The position numbers and the translations under genes were made by a program. From NCBI RefSeq assembly GCF_933775445.1, contig NC_065874.1, forward strand, positions 19,549,001 through 19,613,000: a DNA stretch of 64,000 bases, given 5' to 3'. This document shows positions 1 through 11,940 of the stretch, in pieces. Positions within the stretch are counted from its first letter, which is position 1; each line of letters opens with the position of its first letter. The notes below the pieces were generated by a model that worked only from the letters and a program-made list of their open reading frames with translations, was not told the origin of the DNA and did not search any database. Source of the DNA: Argentina anserina (taxonomy: Eukaryota; Streptophyta; Magnoliopsida; Rosales; Rosaceae).

Positions 1-2
1 CT

Positions 3-842
3 CTCCTAAATAAGGGGCAATTTCAGTGCTATATATGTTCAGGGAATCACTATGCAAGGAACTGCCCAAAGAGAACTTCTATTGCTGCATTATTAATTGA
101 AGAGAGTGAGAGAGGAAAATCAGAAAATTCGGAAGCCATAATGAGTTCAATGACGCTGCTAAATGCACTCTCCTTGGAGGTCGAAGACGGCACTATAGAG
201 ATGTACGTGGATGTATATGCATATCATCCTGATGAATATTCATTCAAGTCTTCTTTGATAGTGGGAGGAGTCACTATATTCGACGAGGAGGCGTTCATGT
301 TCGTAGGAGTCGACGTTAAGAACTTTACAATGGAGGAGACTGAAAAGCTGGCGGCCTTATCCACAATGAGGATGTGGAGCAATCTGTTACAGGTAGGAAG
401 ATTCCAGCTTTTTACGAAGGTGTGGATGAACCACTTCATGCCTAGTGTCTTTCAACCATTCAAGCAATGGAGCACAAGATACGAGAGGATGGCGAACGAA
501 ATGAAGGGATTCAACTTCGAATGGATGCACTGCACAGGTAGGCATGACCGCATGAACAAATCTGTACCTCAGTCCATGGAGGTGATCGTCCTAAGCAGTG
601 ACGAAGAAGAAGAAGAGGAAGGAAGGGTTGGTAGTGGCCAACTGGATGATGTGACTGATTTGGGATCAGATGGTTGGTCCAAATTTGTCAAGGAAGCACC
701 GGCAACTCAAGATGGAGCATGGCCTGTGTGGGAGAAGAAGAAGTCGGAGTCCAAGCTGGAGCAAGCAGCGGAGGGCACGCCAGAAAGTGCGACAACGAGG
801 GCGTTGTCAAGCTTTGGTGGGGGAGGTTTGTTACACCCCTAA
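3..842 (+). pseudogene. Gag-like reading frame with CCHC zinc knuckle, 5' end outside window
   Basis: The frame is open from the window edge to a TAA at 840-842; the first ATG is at 141, but the frame upstream of it also makes sense. Near its start it encodes a zinc knuckle of spacing C-x2-C-x3-H-x4-C (about 27-65), the form common in gag of plant Ty3/gypsy elements, followed by a TLLNAL motif that usually lies just before the protease. No protease follows. The frame instead continues into about 200 residues I do not recognise, including an acidic run (SSDEEEEEE) near residue 155 of the ATG-initiated product. It could be the end of a gag-only non-autonomous element or a gag fused to captured sequence. 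Retroelement origin is likely; the identity of the C-terminal half is unknown. Confidence 0.5.
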
Positions 843-984
843 GTGCTACATGCACTATGTGCGTGGGCGAGGTTCACCCTTGCACCAAGCCAAGCACGCA
901 CGGCAATCAAGCAAGGAGCCAAGTATAGACGGACCAAGCCAAACTTAGAGACCAAGCTGCAAGCAAAGCACGGCGTAGGCAAAT

Positions 985-1200
985 GCAGGACTGTGCAGGG
1001 AGATTAGCCTCACCAGCAGGACAGTTGCAGGGATATTAGCCTCGCCAGCCCAGATGCAAGACTGTGCAGGGATATTAGCCTCGCCAGCGGGACAGAAGGC
1101 AGGCAGATTAGCCTCGCCAGCATGCGGGACAGAATGCAGGCAGTTACAGGCAGTTACAGGCAGTTACAGAGAGGCAGTTGCAGGGCAGTTTTGGATGAGT
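985..1200. repeat. Degenerate minisatellite downstream of the gag-like frame
   Basis: About four imperfect copies of a unit built around GCAGGGATATTAGCCTCGCC, with spacers such as AGCGGGACAGAAGGCAG. They are followed by a pure run of GGCAGTTACA-type 10-mers at about 1136-1170. The array begins about 140 bp after the stop codon, so it lies in the untranslated part of the same element or at its border. Confidence 0.75.
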
Positions 1201-2242
1201 TGGCAAGGGAAGTTACAGCCTTGGTGGTTATCTTAGGCAGTTACCTAAGTAGTGGGGGTTGTCCACTACATACTAGAATAATGGCATGCATGACAAGTGT
1301 CATTGGCAGTTGAAGGGAAGTTACATCTTCCATGTTTGTAGGTATTTAAGAAATCAGAAAACCTAGCATGAGACTTGGAGAAGTTCTAGTGAACATTGTC
1401 AAGATCCTTGCTATTCTATTGTATGTTTGCTTTGTTTAACGAAAAGGAAAGCTATTTCCCCAACATACTGTGCATGTTCATATACTAGACTTATCCCACG
1501 CATATAGATCATTAGGTGAAAGGGAAACACTTGAGTGATCGAGAGAAGTACGAACAAACGTACTTAGTGAGTTGGGATTTGGGGGATCTCACAAACCTAT
1601 CGAGTAGGATAGAAGAGCGCGACCTCGCTTACAGTAGGGTTAAGAAGGATAGGCTGAACTAGGAGTTTGTGGACGTCCTAGCGCCATCACGGAGCCACTT
1701 GACACCGTCGCTGTCAAGACCGAAGTAACGAAAAATTCCGCTGCGTACTTAAGGCCCGTGACAGTACCCAAGATGAGGATCATGGATCTAGAGCAGGTGG
1801 TCATGGTGCTTAATAACATATTAGGTGCAGGAGGAGGACAAGAGGAGTCATTGCTGATCAAAGCATTTCATCTGATGTTACTTCAGATGTCTTAAGTTTT
1901 GATTCTATGTTGATAGAGCACAGAGCATAGTGGGACGTCAAACGAATCACATAAAGTCAAACTATCAATCTAGTTATCCTATTTACGATTATGGTCAGTT
2001 TGGAGAAGTATATGATCAATCATCGAGTTGGATTTATCCTTACTATCATCTCGGAGAAATTGTCGGTAACTTGAAAGAGATAGAGCCTTTTTAATATGAT
2101 CAATCATCGAGTTGGATTTAATATGACTATCATGTTAACTAGTACAATTTGTACTATATGGCTTATATGTCTTGGGTAGAGTACTGTAGTTTTGTTGATC
2201 AACGTACGTCTTTTCAAGCATATAGAGCCTGTTTTTTGTACT
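1201..2242. other. No gene seen; retroelement-like tail and a 26-bp direct repeat
   Basis: I find no supported coding region here. The stretch 1350-1640 reads like the end of an LTR or leader of a decayed element, but no TG...CA pair can be assigned. A perfect 26-bp direct repeat occurs at 2011-2036 and 2095-2120 (core GATCAATCATCGAGTTGG). The last five bases, GTACT at 2238-2242, are the left target duplication of the next element. Confidence 0.5.
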
Positions 2243-3807
2243 TGATGAATGCTCGATTACTCGACATCAATATTTAACCCTGAACACATCATTAGTATAA
2301 AACAAGAGGGTATCGTTCACAAACCGGGGATCCAGCCAGGGCTTAGGATCACAACACTTAACACGAATTCATAAAGATATAAAAAGTTAATATAGGTTTC
2401 GGATTGAGATATAAAAACAGTAAGTAAGACCTAACCTAATATGTACATGTGATCAACCAACCAACACATAAACAATCACCACACAACTCATACAAGAAAA
2501 TCGAAACAAGCTCTATGACTATCTTAAGAATCATGCCGAGACCATATATTGAACAACTAAGGATGGATCATGCATTTAGGGTTCTAAGCAGTAACCTAAA
2601 CACATACACTTAACACATTCGATCAATACCAAGCAGCCATAATCGAAATCTAACATGTTCATCTTCATCATGTAATTCCAAACCCATGCACATTGAATTC
2701 ATCAAGTATGTCACCTAGTTAACCAACAACCATGCAATTTCGAATTCACATATAAAAGAATAAACATGTTCTTAGCATAAGTCTTTAATCCAACAACCTA
2801 AATATCATGCTACAAGCATAGTCATAACACTTAGAAATTGAAATTGATCAAGAACAATACTCGGCAGGAACCAAAACAGAAACTTCATAAAACCAAAACA
2901 TAATTTCGAATCCTTTATATAAATTGAATCAAGTAGCTATTTCATAGACAAAATTGAAACAAGATTACACTACACAAATCGCAAGCTCATCCAAGAACAA
3001 TAATAAAACCAAAACCGAATTGAAACAAAGAGTGAATCATGGTTACACTTTATAAATCAAGCAATCCACAAGTGTATAGCCGTGACTTCTATGGATGAAA
3101 CCTTCTTCACAACGTGCTTGAAGGCTATTGATTGGTGAGGAATGATGGAATCGGTTTTAGGATTTCTTGGAAGGGTGAGGGATGAATTCGGCAGAGCTAT
3201 GGCTTGTGTTTGTGTGTAAGGTTGATGATGAAAATATGGGGAGGCCGAGCCTCTATATATAGGAGTCTAGGAAGCCTCTTGCCGTCCCAAATAGGAGATT
3301 GAATCCAATTGGGAAACTGAAATCTTCTTTGTTGTGGATTTTGATTCATGTACTCCATATCCAACTTGATGTAGGAAACCAAGTCCAATAGGGAGATCAC
3401 TTAACGGCTGCACGGCATCATTCTTGGTCCAACTAGGAGTAGCTAGGCTGGCCTCTTCTTCTCCTTCTTCAACTCATACATGATTTCCTTGTTCAACTAG
3501 GAATGCATCTCGGCATCTCTTCATCCTTTCCAAATATGATTTGTCTTTCCTAAAAAGAAATCGACGATTAAGGAATAGGAAAGAATGAAAATAGGAAAGT
3601 AGAATCATAGTCGAGTAAGGAATCCTAGCTCAATAAGGAGTTCTAACACTTAGCACAATTTCATCATCAATTCATCCCAAATTCGAAATAGCTCTCCTTA
3701 GAATATAGAAATGACAAATATGAACCTAAAACAACTAAATAAGAAGTAACAAAACATAAGAATAGGGCATATATACATTAAGAACGTCACACTTTGTGCT
3801 CCTATCA
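2243..3807 (-). repeat. 3' LTR of element 1
   Basis: Read on the minus strand it begins TGATAGGAGCACAAAGTG and ends CGAGCATTCATCA, giving TG...CA termini. It matches the LTR at 11941-13512 over its whole length with scattered differences. The strand-wise 3' portion contains a block (about 2285-2345) that is also recognisable in the otherwise different LTR of element 2 and in the solo LTR at 34.6 kb, probably the R/U5 region. Confidence 0.95.
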
Positions 3808-3822
3808 ACAACCCCACACTTA
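3808..3822 (-). promoter_or_regulatory. Polypurine tract of element 1
   Basis: Immediately inside the 3' LTR the minus strand reads TAAGTGTGGGGTTGT and then the LTR's TGATAGG. Position and purine content fit the plus-strand DNA priming site of an LTR retrotransposon. The same core, AAGTGTGGGG, recurs internally at 4706-4715 and 5479-5488. Confidence 0.8.
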
Positions 3823-5630
3823 GACTTTGCTAGTCCCTTAGCAAACACTAAAAAAAACAATCAAAACATAAAACGAAAATCAAAACACTAAAACTAACGA
3901 CACAACATTCTAATGCCTTCAACATTTTGTCTCAGAGATCTTCAAACTCATAGCATCAAGAATAACACTCAATCGAAATAGATAAGATGAATTCAATGGT
4001 TAATAAACATGAGATTTCGTTTAACAAGTAAGACATGGCAGAAACAAAGGTGATATTAAGCTCGACATGTTCAGAACAAGTTCAAATTCAACTCACATAG
4101 GATATGCACTCCAAATCTTTTCGCTCAAGAACATGGCATATGCTCAAAAGCTTTTCACACACAAGAGTTATGAACATAATGAAATCGAAAACCTTATGAA
4201 AGATACCAATCATATGCACAAATGAACCCAAACCATATGCTTACTCATGAAATAAACTCCACAGATCAAGAGCTACTCATTTTAAGAATCATGCCGATCT
4301 TTAGAAAATGGAAAGGTTAGGCTCGGCTTTGATATATTTTCAAGGTAAAGGGAATCACAAAGGTCATCCTCAAGACTTAGCAGAGCAAAACATCCACCTT
4401 ATGTTGCCATACTCCATAAAACAAGGGCCAAATATCATCATCTTGGACCCATTCATCACTTTAAACATTGTGAAAACGAACAAAGGCTAAAGTATAACAT
4501 TATTGAGCCTTCAACAAATACATCACAACTCCAAATTCACCAAAAACAACATGTATGCCGAGATCATCATTCAATATTTTCCTCATTTTTTCCTTTTCTT
4601 GCCGTGCATCATGAATCTTTTCTTTCTTCTTCTTTTCACACGGCATCAATACATTTTTCTCTTTTTCATACTCTTTTCACGGCATACATACATACAATAG
4701 CATAACCCCACACTTGAATCAAATCATCACTCCATATTAACACCAAGAATCGGCTCTGCCAAGCCTCAAAGACAAGGTAGAGATATAACTATACTAAGCA
4801 AGGATATAACATGTTGGTAATGAAAGAAAAGGCTTAACGTAGGCTCAAAGGGGTTAGCAACTAAGGTGTCCCAAGCATGGCTCAAATAGAGATATATGGC
4901 TTTTTGGCTTAAAGTGGTGGAAATCCTAAAAAGATCCAACAATCCTTTTCAAAATCAGAGTATATTATGACATAAAGCTTCGAAAGTTTCACAAAGTAAG
5001 TTCTAGCATTCTCTAGTTCATTGCAATTCTATGACATATAAATTGATCAAAATAGATGTAATGAGGTTATAAAGCCCAGAAACGATAGAATAAAACTCTC
5101 CAAAGAAAGGCACAAGTATATGGCTCGAAACTTACATAGGTTCCATGAATCAAAACAAGTAAGAACATGCTCATTCTGTACCTAAGTTTCAAAATCCTCA
5201 TCTACTACATGTTCGTACAAAATCTACACATCGATTAACCATCAAATAACAATGAAGTTCATTCCAATATCATGATCATCTCTCAACCATAAATTCAAAG
5301 ATCAACTCATCCTAGACAGTCAAAAGCATACCTAGGACTCAAAACAACAACAAAACAACTAAACAACTTAAAAATCGAAAAACATAACCAAAATGATACT
5401 AAAATTCGAAAATCAAAACAACAAAATTAAAACACATAAGCATCAAACAATAGAATACAACGAATGCTGTATATCCCACCCCACACTTAAAACTTACATT
5501 GCCCTCAATGTACAATATGATAAGCAACGAAAATTTAAAAGAGATAAGGGATAAGAAAATGCAAACACTCGTTGATGGCTCCTTCATTGGCTTAAGTTTA
5601 GAGTCTATAGCCTAGACTAACTCCAAATCA
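3823..5630 (-). other. Long non-coding 3' region of element 1, no env-like frame
   Basis: About 1.8 kb separates the end of the integrase frame from the polypurine tract. No frame here looks like a protein, although related Athila elements can carry an env-like ORF at this place. The stretch 4540-5520 is clearly related in sequence to 21240-22040 of element 2. It holds two extra polypurine-tract-like motifs and, at 5495-5512, a palindrome TACATTG/CAATGTA separated by four bases. Confidence 0.75.
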
Positions 5631-6689
5631 TCACTTGCTTGCCGTAGGATCAAGGAGAGAGATCTCCTCTACGTTATGCTCCACGAAATTTTCATAGTAC
5701 GGCTTCAAGCGATGTCCATTGACCGTGAATTCCTTCCCATGCACAATACTTTTGATCTGAATAGCACTAGAAGGAAAAACATTAGTAACAACAAACGGTC
5801 CAAGCCACCTAGAGCGGAGCTTGCCAGGAAACAATCTAAGTCAAGAATTAAACAAAAGAACTTTCTGCCCAACGACAAAGTGTTTCTTCCTAATCATGCG
5901 GTCATGGAATGTCTTAGTCTTCTCCTTGTAAACCATTGCCGAGTCATAGGCCTCATTTCGAATCTCTTCAAGCTCATGCAATTGTAACTTCCTATGCAAT
6001 CCGGCCTCATCAATGTCCATGTTAAAATTCTTCACCGCCCACCATGCACGATGTTCAAGCTCCACAGGAAGATGGCACGCCTTGCCATAGACTAATCGAA
6101 ATGGTGACATGCCAAGGGGAGTCTTGTATGCCGTCCTATAGGCCCAAAGAGCATCATCCAATCGTTGAGACCAATCCTTGCGTGATTGTCCAATAGACTT
6201 CTCCAAAATTCTCTTGATCTCACGATTAGATAGCTCCACTTGTCCACTTGTTTGGGGGTGATAAGGCGTAGCAACCTTATGCTTGATTCCATATTTCTTC
6301 AACAACGCCTCAATGGTCTGGTTGCAAAAGTGAGATCCTCCATTACTAATGATAACTCGTGGCATACCAAACCTAGAGAAAATGTTAGAACGAAGGAAAT
6401 CTGCAACAACTCGAGAATCATTAGTCCGGGTGGCTTTTGCTTCCACCCATTTCGAAACATAATCAACACAAACGAGCATGTACAAGAAACCATTTGAGCT
6501 AGGAAAAGGTCCCATGAAATCAATACCCCAACAATCAAATATTTCAACATATATAATCGGTGTCATAGGCATTTGATCTCTAGATCCTAAGTTTCCCATG
6601 CGTTGGCATCTATCACAAGTCATGCAAAAATGATATGCATCTTTAAAAATTGTAGGCCAAAAGAAACCACATTCTAACACCTTAAGCAC
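5631..6689 (-). pseudogene. Integrase of element 1, inactivated
   Basis: Integrase inserts retroelement cDNA into the chromosome. The frame runs from the region joining RNase H to the zinc-binding domain (CDRCQR) through the catalytic core ([21 protein letters not shown]) to the C-terminal GPY/F-like module ([10 protein letters not shown]). Three lesions are visible. A single-base frameshift near 6690-6740 separates it from RNase H, splitting the HHCC region. The second catalytic aspartate is an asparagine, codon AAT at 6342-6344, in [12 protein letters not shown] between 5834 and 5841 interrupts the C-terminal module where related elements have an arginine, as expected from a CGA-to-TGA change. 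The frame before and after that stop is the same. Confidence 0.9.
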
Positions 6690-8735
6690 AGTCCTACGTG
6701 AACCAAAGTGTCCTCCACAAGATTCAGAATGGCAAAAAGAAGTATAGAATGATGTTCATGTTCAGGGACACACCTCCTAATGATTTGATCAACACAATGT
6801 TTCCACAAGTATGGTTCATCCCAAACATAATACTTAGCTAATGCCTTGAGTCTATTCTTTTGAGCATGCGATAAAGTAGCCGGAAATTGCTTAGAAACAA
6901 GATAATTGACAATATCTGCATACCATGGCTCACTTACCTCAACTCGAAAGAGTTGCTCATCCGGAAAGCTCTCTTGGATAGCCAAGGGCTCGGCATCTCT
7001 CACCAAACGACTCAAATGATCCGCCACAACATTGTCACTTCCCTTCTTGTCCTTGATCTCGAGATCAAACTCTTGGAGTAGAAGAATCCACCGAATCAAT
7101 CTTGGTTTAGCATCCTTCTTCGTCATTAAATACTTCAAGGCTGCATGGTCAGTGTAAACAATAACTTTAGATTGAAGTAAGTAAGAACGAAACTTATCTA
7201 GAGAAAAGATCACGGCAAGAAGTTCTTTTTCAGTTGTGGTGTAGTTTTGTTGAGCATCATTGAGCGTTCGTGAGGCATAGTAGATAGCGTAGGGCTGCTT
7301 GTCCTTCCTCTGCCCTAGCACGGCTCCAACTGCATAGTCGGAGGCATCACACATCAACTCAAATGGCAAGGACCAATCAGGCGGTGCCATGATTGGTGCC
7401 GAAGTTAGGATCTTCTTCAAAGTCTCGAATGCATCCTTGCAATCATCATCAAAGTGAAAGGGAACGTCCTTTTGAAGCAATGAACTCATTGGTCTCGCAA
7501 TCTTGGAAAAGTCCTTGATAAACCTACGATAGAAACCTGCATGTCCAAGAAACGATCGAACATCCCTCACACTTGTGGGGAGGGGTAAGTGACGCACAAG
7601 ATCTATTTTAAACTTATCAACCTCAATTCCTCTAGATGAAACGATATGGCCTAAAACAATGCCTTGCGTGACCATGAAATGACATTTTTCCCAATTCAAC
7701 ACCAAGTTAGTTTCTTCACAACGTTTAAGCACAAGTTCAACATTTTCTAAACAAGTTTCGAAATCTTCACCATAGAGAGAAAAATCATCCATGAAAACTT
7801 CAATTTTAGAACCAATATACTCAGAGAAAATGTGATACATGCAACGTTGAAACGTACCTGGAGCATTGCATAAACCAAAAGGCATGTGACGGTAAGCAAA
7901 CGTACCAAAAGGGCATGTGAATGTGGTCTTCTCTTGATCTTCTTCCGCAACACTAATTTGGTTGTATGCACTCTATTCATCAAGGAAACAATAGAAAGAA
8001 TGACCAGCTAACCTCTCAAGCATTTGATCAATGAATGGCAATGGCATGTGGTCCTTCCTTGTTGTCGCATTGAGCTTCCTATAGTCAATACACATTCTAT
8101 AACCGGTCACTGTCCTTTGAGGCACCAACTCATTCTCTTTGTTCTTCACCACCGTGATGCCTGACTTCTTTGGCACAACTTGAATGGGAGAGATCCACCT
8201 ACTATCCGAAAATGGGGTAGATCACGCCACAATCGTGCAACTTAGTGATTTCATCCTTTACAACTTGCATCATTGGTGGGTGAAGGCGTCTCTGACCTTC
8301 CTTGGTTGGCTTGGCACCATCTTCTAGCAATATTCGATGCACACACATGGTAGGGCTTATTCCTTTGATGTCTGCTAGGGTCCATCCTATTGTCGTCTTA
8401 TGCCTCTTCAATACTTCAATCAATCTCTCCTCTTGTTCCTCATTGAGTGCAGATGAAATGATCACGGGCAATGTATCCTCATCTCCCAAGAATGCATACT
8501 TCAAGTGGTCCGGAAGAACCTTAAGATCAAGCTTTGGGGCTTGCACCACAGAAGGAAGATTCTTGTTAGTAGTTAAGAGAATTGGACTAGGAGAAACATA
8601 ACTTACCTCATGTGCTACCTCAAGAGAGGTCACGTTCTCAAGAACAAAGGGTGGCACGGCATCATTAGCTTCTAACTCCGAAATGTTAGAGCCATCACTT
8701 GTAAATCCGGCCCCTTGGGCAATGGTGAGTGCCAA
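6674..8735 (-). pseudogene. Reverse transcriptase-RNase H of element 1, broken
   Basis: This covers three collinear pieces: 8202-8735 (N-terminal RT, ending at GVIYPI), 7973-8176 (CIDYRKLN to FYCFLDE) and 6674-7885 ([13 protein letters not shown], catalytic VFMDDFS, then RNase H with [22 protein letters not shown] and [10 protein letters not shown]). An extra base in a T run near 8210 shifts the frame between the first two pieces. A single in-frame TAG near 7977 separates the second and third, which share a frame. RNase H ends with an Athila-like VVADHLSRL linker. The key residues seen in RT are retained, so inactivation is by frame lesions. Confidence 0.92.
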
Positions 8736-8806
8736 CTCGTCATGTGAAAAGGTATCTAAATAGTTATCTGCAAGGGAATCAAGAATGTCAATTGAAAAAC
8801 AATCAC

Positions 8807-9694
8807 TTAACTTCGAAAGATGTTGAAGCTAATCACTTCACCATCGAACTCAAAGGTGAGTGATCCACTAAAGACATCTATTTTTGTTCTTGCAGTCCTC
8901 ATGAAGGGGCGGCCCAACAAGATGGGGACCTCCTTGTCATCTGCCTCCGTTGGTTCCATGTCAATGACATAGAAGTCGGCAGGAAAGATCAAGCTCGAAA
9001 CCTGCGCAAGAACATCTTCAACATAGCCCAAAGATACTTTGTTGGAACAATCAGCCAATCGAATCACAACATTGTCACGTTTCAAATCTCCTATACCTAG
9101 GTCCTCATAGATATAATATGGCATTACATTAATAGATGCACCTAAGTCTAGCATTATCTTTTCAAATGTCATGTTTCCGATTGTACAAGGGATAGAAAAA
9201 CTACCTAGATACTTAAGCTTTGGTGGTAGCTTCCTTTGGAGCACGGCAGAAACCGTCTCACTCATTGTGACAACCTCCTTCTCTCGAGTCATCCTCTTAT
9301 TGGTGCACAATTCTTTCAAGAACTTAGCATACCTAGGATTCTGTTGTATGCATTCCATAAGAGGCATGTTCACTTCCACATTCTTGAAAATGTCGAGCAT
9401 GGCTTGATCAGAGTCATCCTTCTTTTGCTTTGCAAATCTACTAGGGAAGGGAACACGAGGAAGATCATTAGTTGAAACCAAACCACTAGAGTTAGGATCC
9501 TTACCTTTGTCATGCACGGCATGATCTTCTTGTGGTAGAGGCACGGCATCATTTGCCTTAGAGGAGGCAGGGTCCTTCTCTAAGTCCTTGACATTGAAAC
9601 TCTCGGCCTCTAGTCCTTTAGAAGGCACGGCCTTCTTCTTTTGCTGCAATGGAGCATCCAAGATCCTCCCACTTCTTGTCATCATGGCCTTCAC
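8807..9694 (-). pseudogene. Gag C-terminus and aspartic protease of element 1
   Basis: The protease cleaves the gag-pol polyprotein. The active-site motif appears as LDLGASINVMP, with Leu-Gly in place of the Thr-Gly of canonical retroviral proteases, a form I associate with Athila-type elements. The flap and a conserved ILLGRPFMRTARTKIDV block follow. The frame is the same as that of gag upstream; two TAG codons (near 9712 and 9855) separate them, consistent with an ancestral single gag-protease frame. About 70 bp downstream the RT frame begins in another phase. Confidence 0.85.
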
Positions 9695-9853
9695 GTTAGG
9701 ATTAGGCTCAGTCTAGCTCGGCAACTTCCCTCCTTCATGGATCTTGCCCATGAAATCGATCACTTGTCTCATCTGCTTCTTAAGCTCGGTTATGTCCTTA
9801 GAATGAGCTTGTTGACATGTAACTAAAGCTTGAGTAGCAGAGTTTAGATTTTG

Positions 9854-11179
9854 CTACCCTTGAGCAAGAGACTTCAAGAGTTCATCATAATTACGTGAAG
9901 ATGCATTATTCAAACCATGAACATTAGAGTTAAAGGGAGCAGAACCTTGAGGTACCTGAGGCCTCACAAACAAACCTGAAGGACGAGGTCCTTGACCTTG
10001 AGCATTGGATGGTCGAGCATTGTTGCTCCAACGAAAATTTGGATGATCTCTAAGTCCAGGGTTGTATGTGTTCGAGTATGGATCGTACCTAGGCCTTTGT
10101 TGCCCCATAAAGTTCAACTCTTCTTCAGTCATTGCACCATTTGGACAATTTTCCGTAGTGTGATCTTTGAAAGAACAAATACCACATGCTTGAGGGTTGA
10201 TGCTCGAACCATTGAATGCCTTGACTAGCACGTCAAGCTTCCTTTCTAAAGTAGCCATTTGATTTCTTGCATCAACATCATACACTCCACGGCTCTTGCT
10301 TCCTCTCTTTTCCTTGGAACTAAATTGGCAATTGTTGTCGGCCAAGTCATCAATCAAGGTGTAAGCTTCTTGACCGGTCTTGTTCATGAATGTGCAGCCA
10401 CATGCCGAGTCCACCATGCTCTTATTGGTGGTGTCGAGTCCTTCATAGAAGAATTGCACCAAGTCATCCAACGAAATCTCATGGTGAGGGCACTTCCTTT
10501 GTAGTTCCTGAAATTCCTCCCAAGCCTCATAGAGTGAATCACCATCCTTTTGAGTGAAGTTCTGAATTTCCCTCCTAAGTCTTTTCGTGAGTTGAGCAGG
10601 GAAGAATTGTTTCAAGAACCTCCTAGTCATTTCGTCCCATGTGGTGATGATTCCTGCAGGCAAAGAGTACAACCAACGTTTAGCATCATCTTTAAGGGTA
10701 AATGGAAACAAAAGCAACCTCAAGCCTTCTTGAGAAAGATGATGAATCGATTGGAGCTTGCAAATGTCCAAGAACTCTCTAAGGTGAACATTAGGGTCTT
10801 CCATTGAAGAACCAGAGTACTTAGGCAGCTGCCCAAGCAATTGAACCGGGATGGAGAAGTTAGCTTCATCAGGTGGAGTGAAAGCAATGCATGAAGGTGA
10901 TTCAGGGGTGGTGGGGATGAATGCATTCTTGAGTGCCATTGGAGCACCAACAGGAATTATGTCACGGTCCGCAATTGTGTCTAAGTCTGACTTGAAGATG
11001 AAGGGAAAGGAAAGATCTTCCTCTTCTTCTGATCTAGGTGAAGAGTTTAAGAGTGAATTGCTTGGAGAAGTTTCGAAATCTAAAGGTCCACTTATGAAAG
11101 AGTTGTTTAAATCTCGAAGTGCTTGAATTCGATCTTTGAGCTCTTGTGTTCTCTTAGATATTTCGGACATGCATAGCAC
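9854..11179 (-). pseudogene. Gag of element 1
   Basis: Gag is the structural protein that packages element RNA. The first ATG is at 11168-11170; the frame is open slightly further upstream. It carries a retrotransposon-gag core (DAKRWLYSLPAG, FLKQFFPAQLTKRLRREI, YEAWEEFQELQRKCPHH, FYEGLD) over roughly residues 140-280 and an intact zinc knuckle, CGICSFKDHTTENC, near residue 335. The C-terminal part is rich in Pro, Asn and Gln. It ends in a TAG, after which the same frame continues sensibly toward the protease, so the stop is probably a lesion. Confidence 0.9.
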
Positions 11180-11920
11180 CTGTTATACGAAAGTTAAAAA
11201 GTTAGCATTGAAGAATACACAATGAAGACATAAAATTCGTGCCTTCCCTTAGTCATTCACACGCACACTTATGGGGAAGGGCACGACAACTATGTTGTCA
11301 AGTTTACAAAGAGTTAGTTCTTTACGTTTACAAAGTTCATACAATTCACAAGTTCTTTTTGCCATTTCAATGATTTAATGATCGATTGATTCTAAGTTGT
11401 AAACCAAGGTGGACGTGCGGCCTAAGTATGGATGCGTAGACACAAGATCAAGTCTTTGTTTCAGAAGGCCTTGTAGCTCAATCAGAGATAGTGAACATGG
11501 TAGGACTCCTTTGTTGAACTACGGAGAGTGAACTCCCTATCGACTCCATCACCGAGATGTATGTCAGTCAGTAGTTCTCTGAGATCCAATTTTGGTCCCA
11601 TGCACCAGAGTAATAAGAGAGCGTGCCACTTACTCAGCTGGACTTAACCTTGTGTGTTAGACAAATCTCCAAGTGTTAATAAAAGCCGCCCTCGACCTCA
11701 TGCAAACCCGAGAGCTAGCATGAAGAGTTAAGGCTAATATTAACAAAAGGGACTTTACCTATTCCTTTTGATTTACAACCCACAACAATCATTAACTCAA
11801 GCACCAAAACAACAACCTAAGATACATTACTATATGTACAACGAAACAAGATAAGAATATACAAATGTACAATATAAACAAAGAATTCGTATTAAAAGTT
11901 AGGTATCCATCTCTTATGGA
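11180..11920 (-). promoter_or_regulatory. Untranslated leader of element 1, conserved with element 2
   Basis: This is the region between primer site and gag on the minus strand. It has no credible ORF. About 370 bp of it (roughly 11390-11760) aligns with 28150-28560 of element 2, although the LTRs and much of gag are diverged. Shared blocks include GTGCGGCCTAAGTATG and CTATCGACTCCATCACCGAG. Position suggests packaging or dimerisation functions, as in other LTR retroelements; that is inference. Confidence 0.7.
11675..11744 (-). ncRNA. Predicted conserved leader hairpin of element 1
   Basis: GTTAATAAAAGCC (11675-11687) pairs with GGCTAATATTAAC (11732-11744) through 11 Watson-Crick pairs and one AA/AA internal loop. 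Inside it TCATGC (11698-11703) pairs with GCATGA (11718-11723) around a 14-base loop, and CTC (11691-11693) can pair with GAG (11725-11727). Element 2 keeps the outer stem but has a different inner stem that also pairs. The strand of the element RNA is minus; the pairing is the same when complemented. Confidence 0.6.
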
Positions 11921-11938
11921 TCCCCGGCAACGGTGCCA
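11921..11938 (-). promoter_or_regulatory. Primer binding site, tRNA-Asp type (element 1)
   Basis: The minus strand reads TGGCACCGTTGCCGGGGA, beginning two bases inside the 5' LTR. It differs by one base from TGGCGCCGTTGCCGGGGA, the complement of a plant tRNA-Asp 3' end, which is the primer reported for Athila and Tat elements. This site starts minus-strand cDNA synthesis. Confidence 0.88.
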
Positions 11939-11940
11939 TT

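Noticed and set aside
670..948. Overlapping ORFs in other frames over the end of the gag-like frame
   Set aside because: They are shadows of the 3-842 frame and of the minisatellite, and have no motifs.
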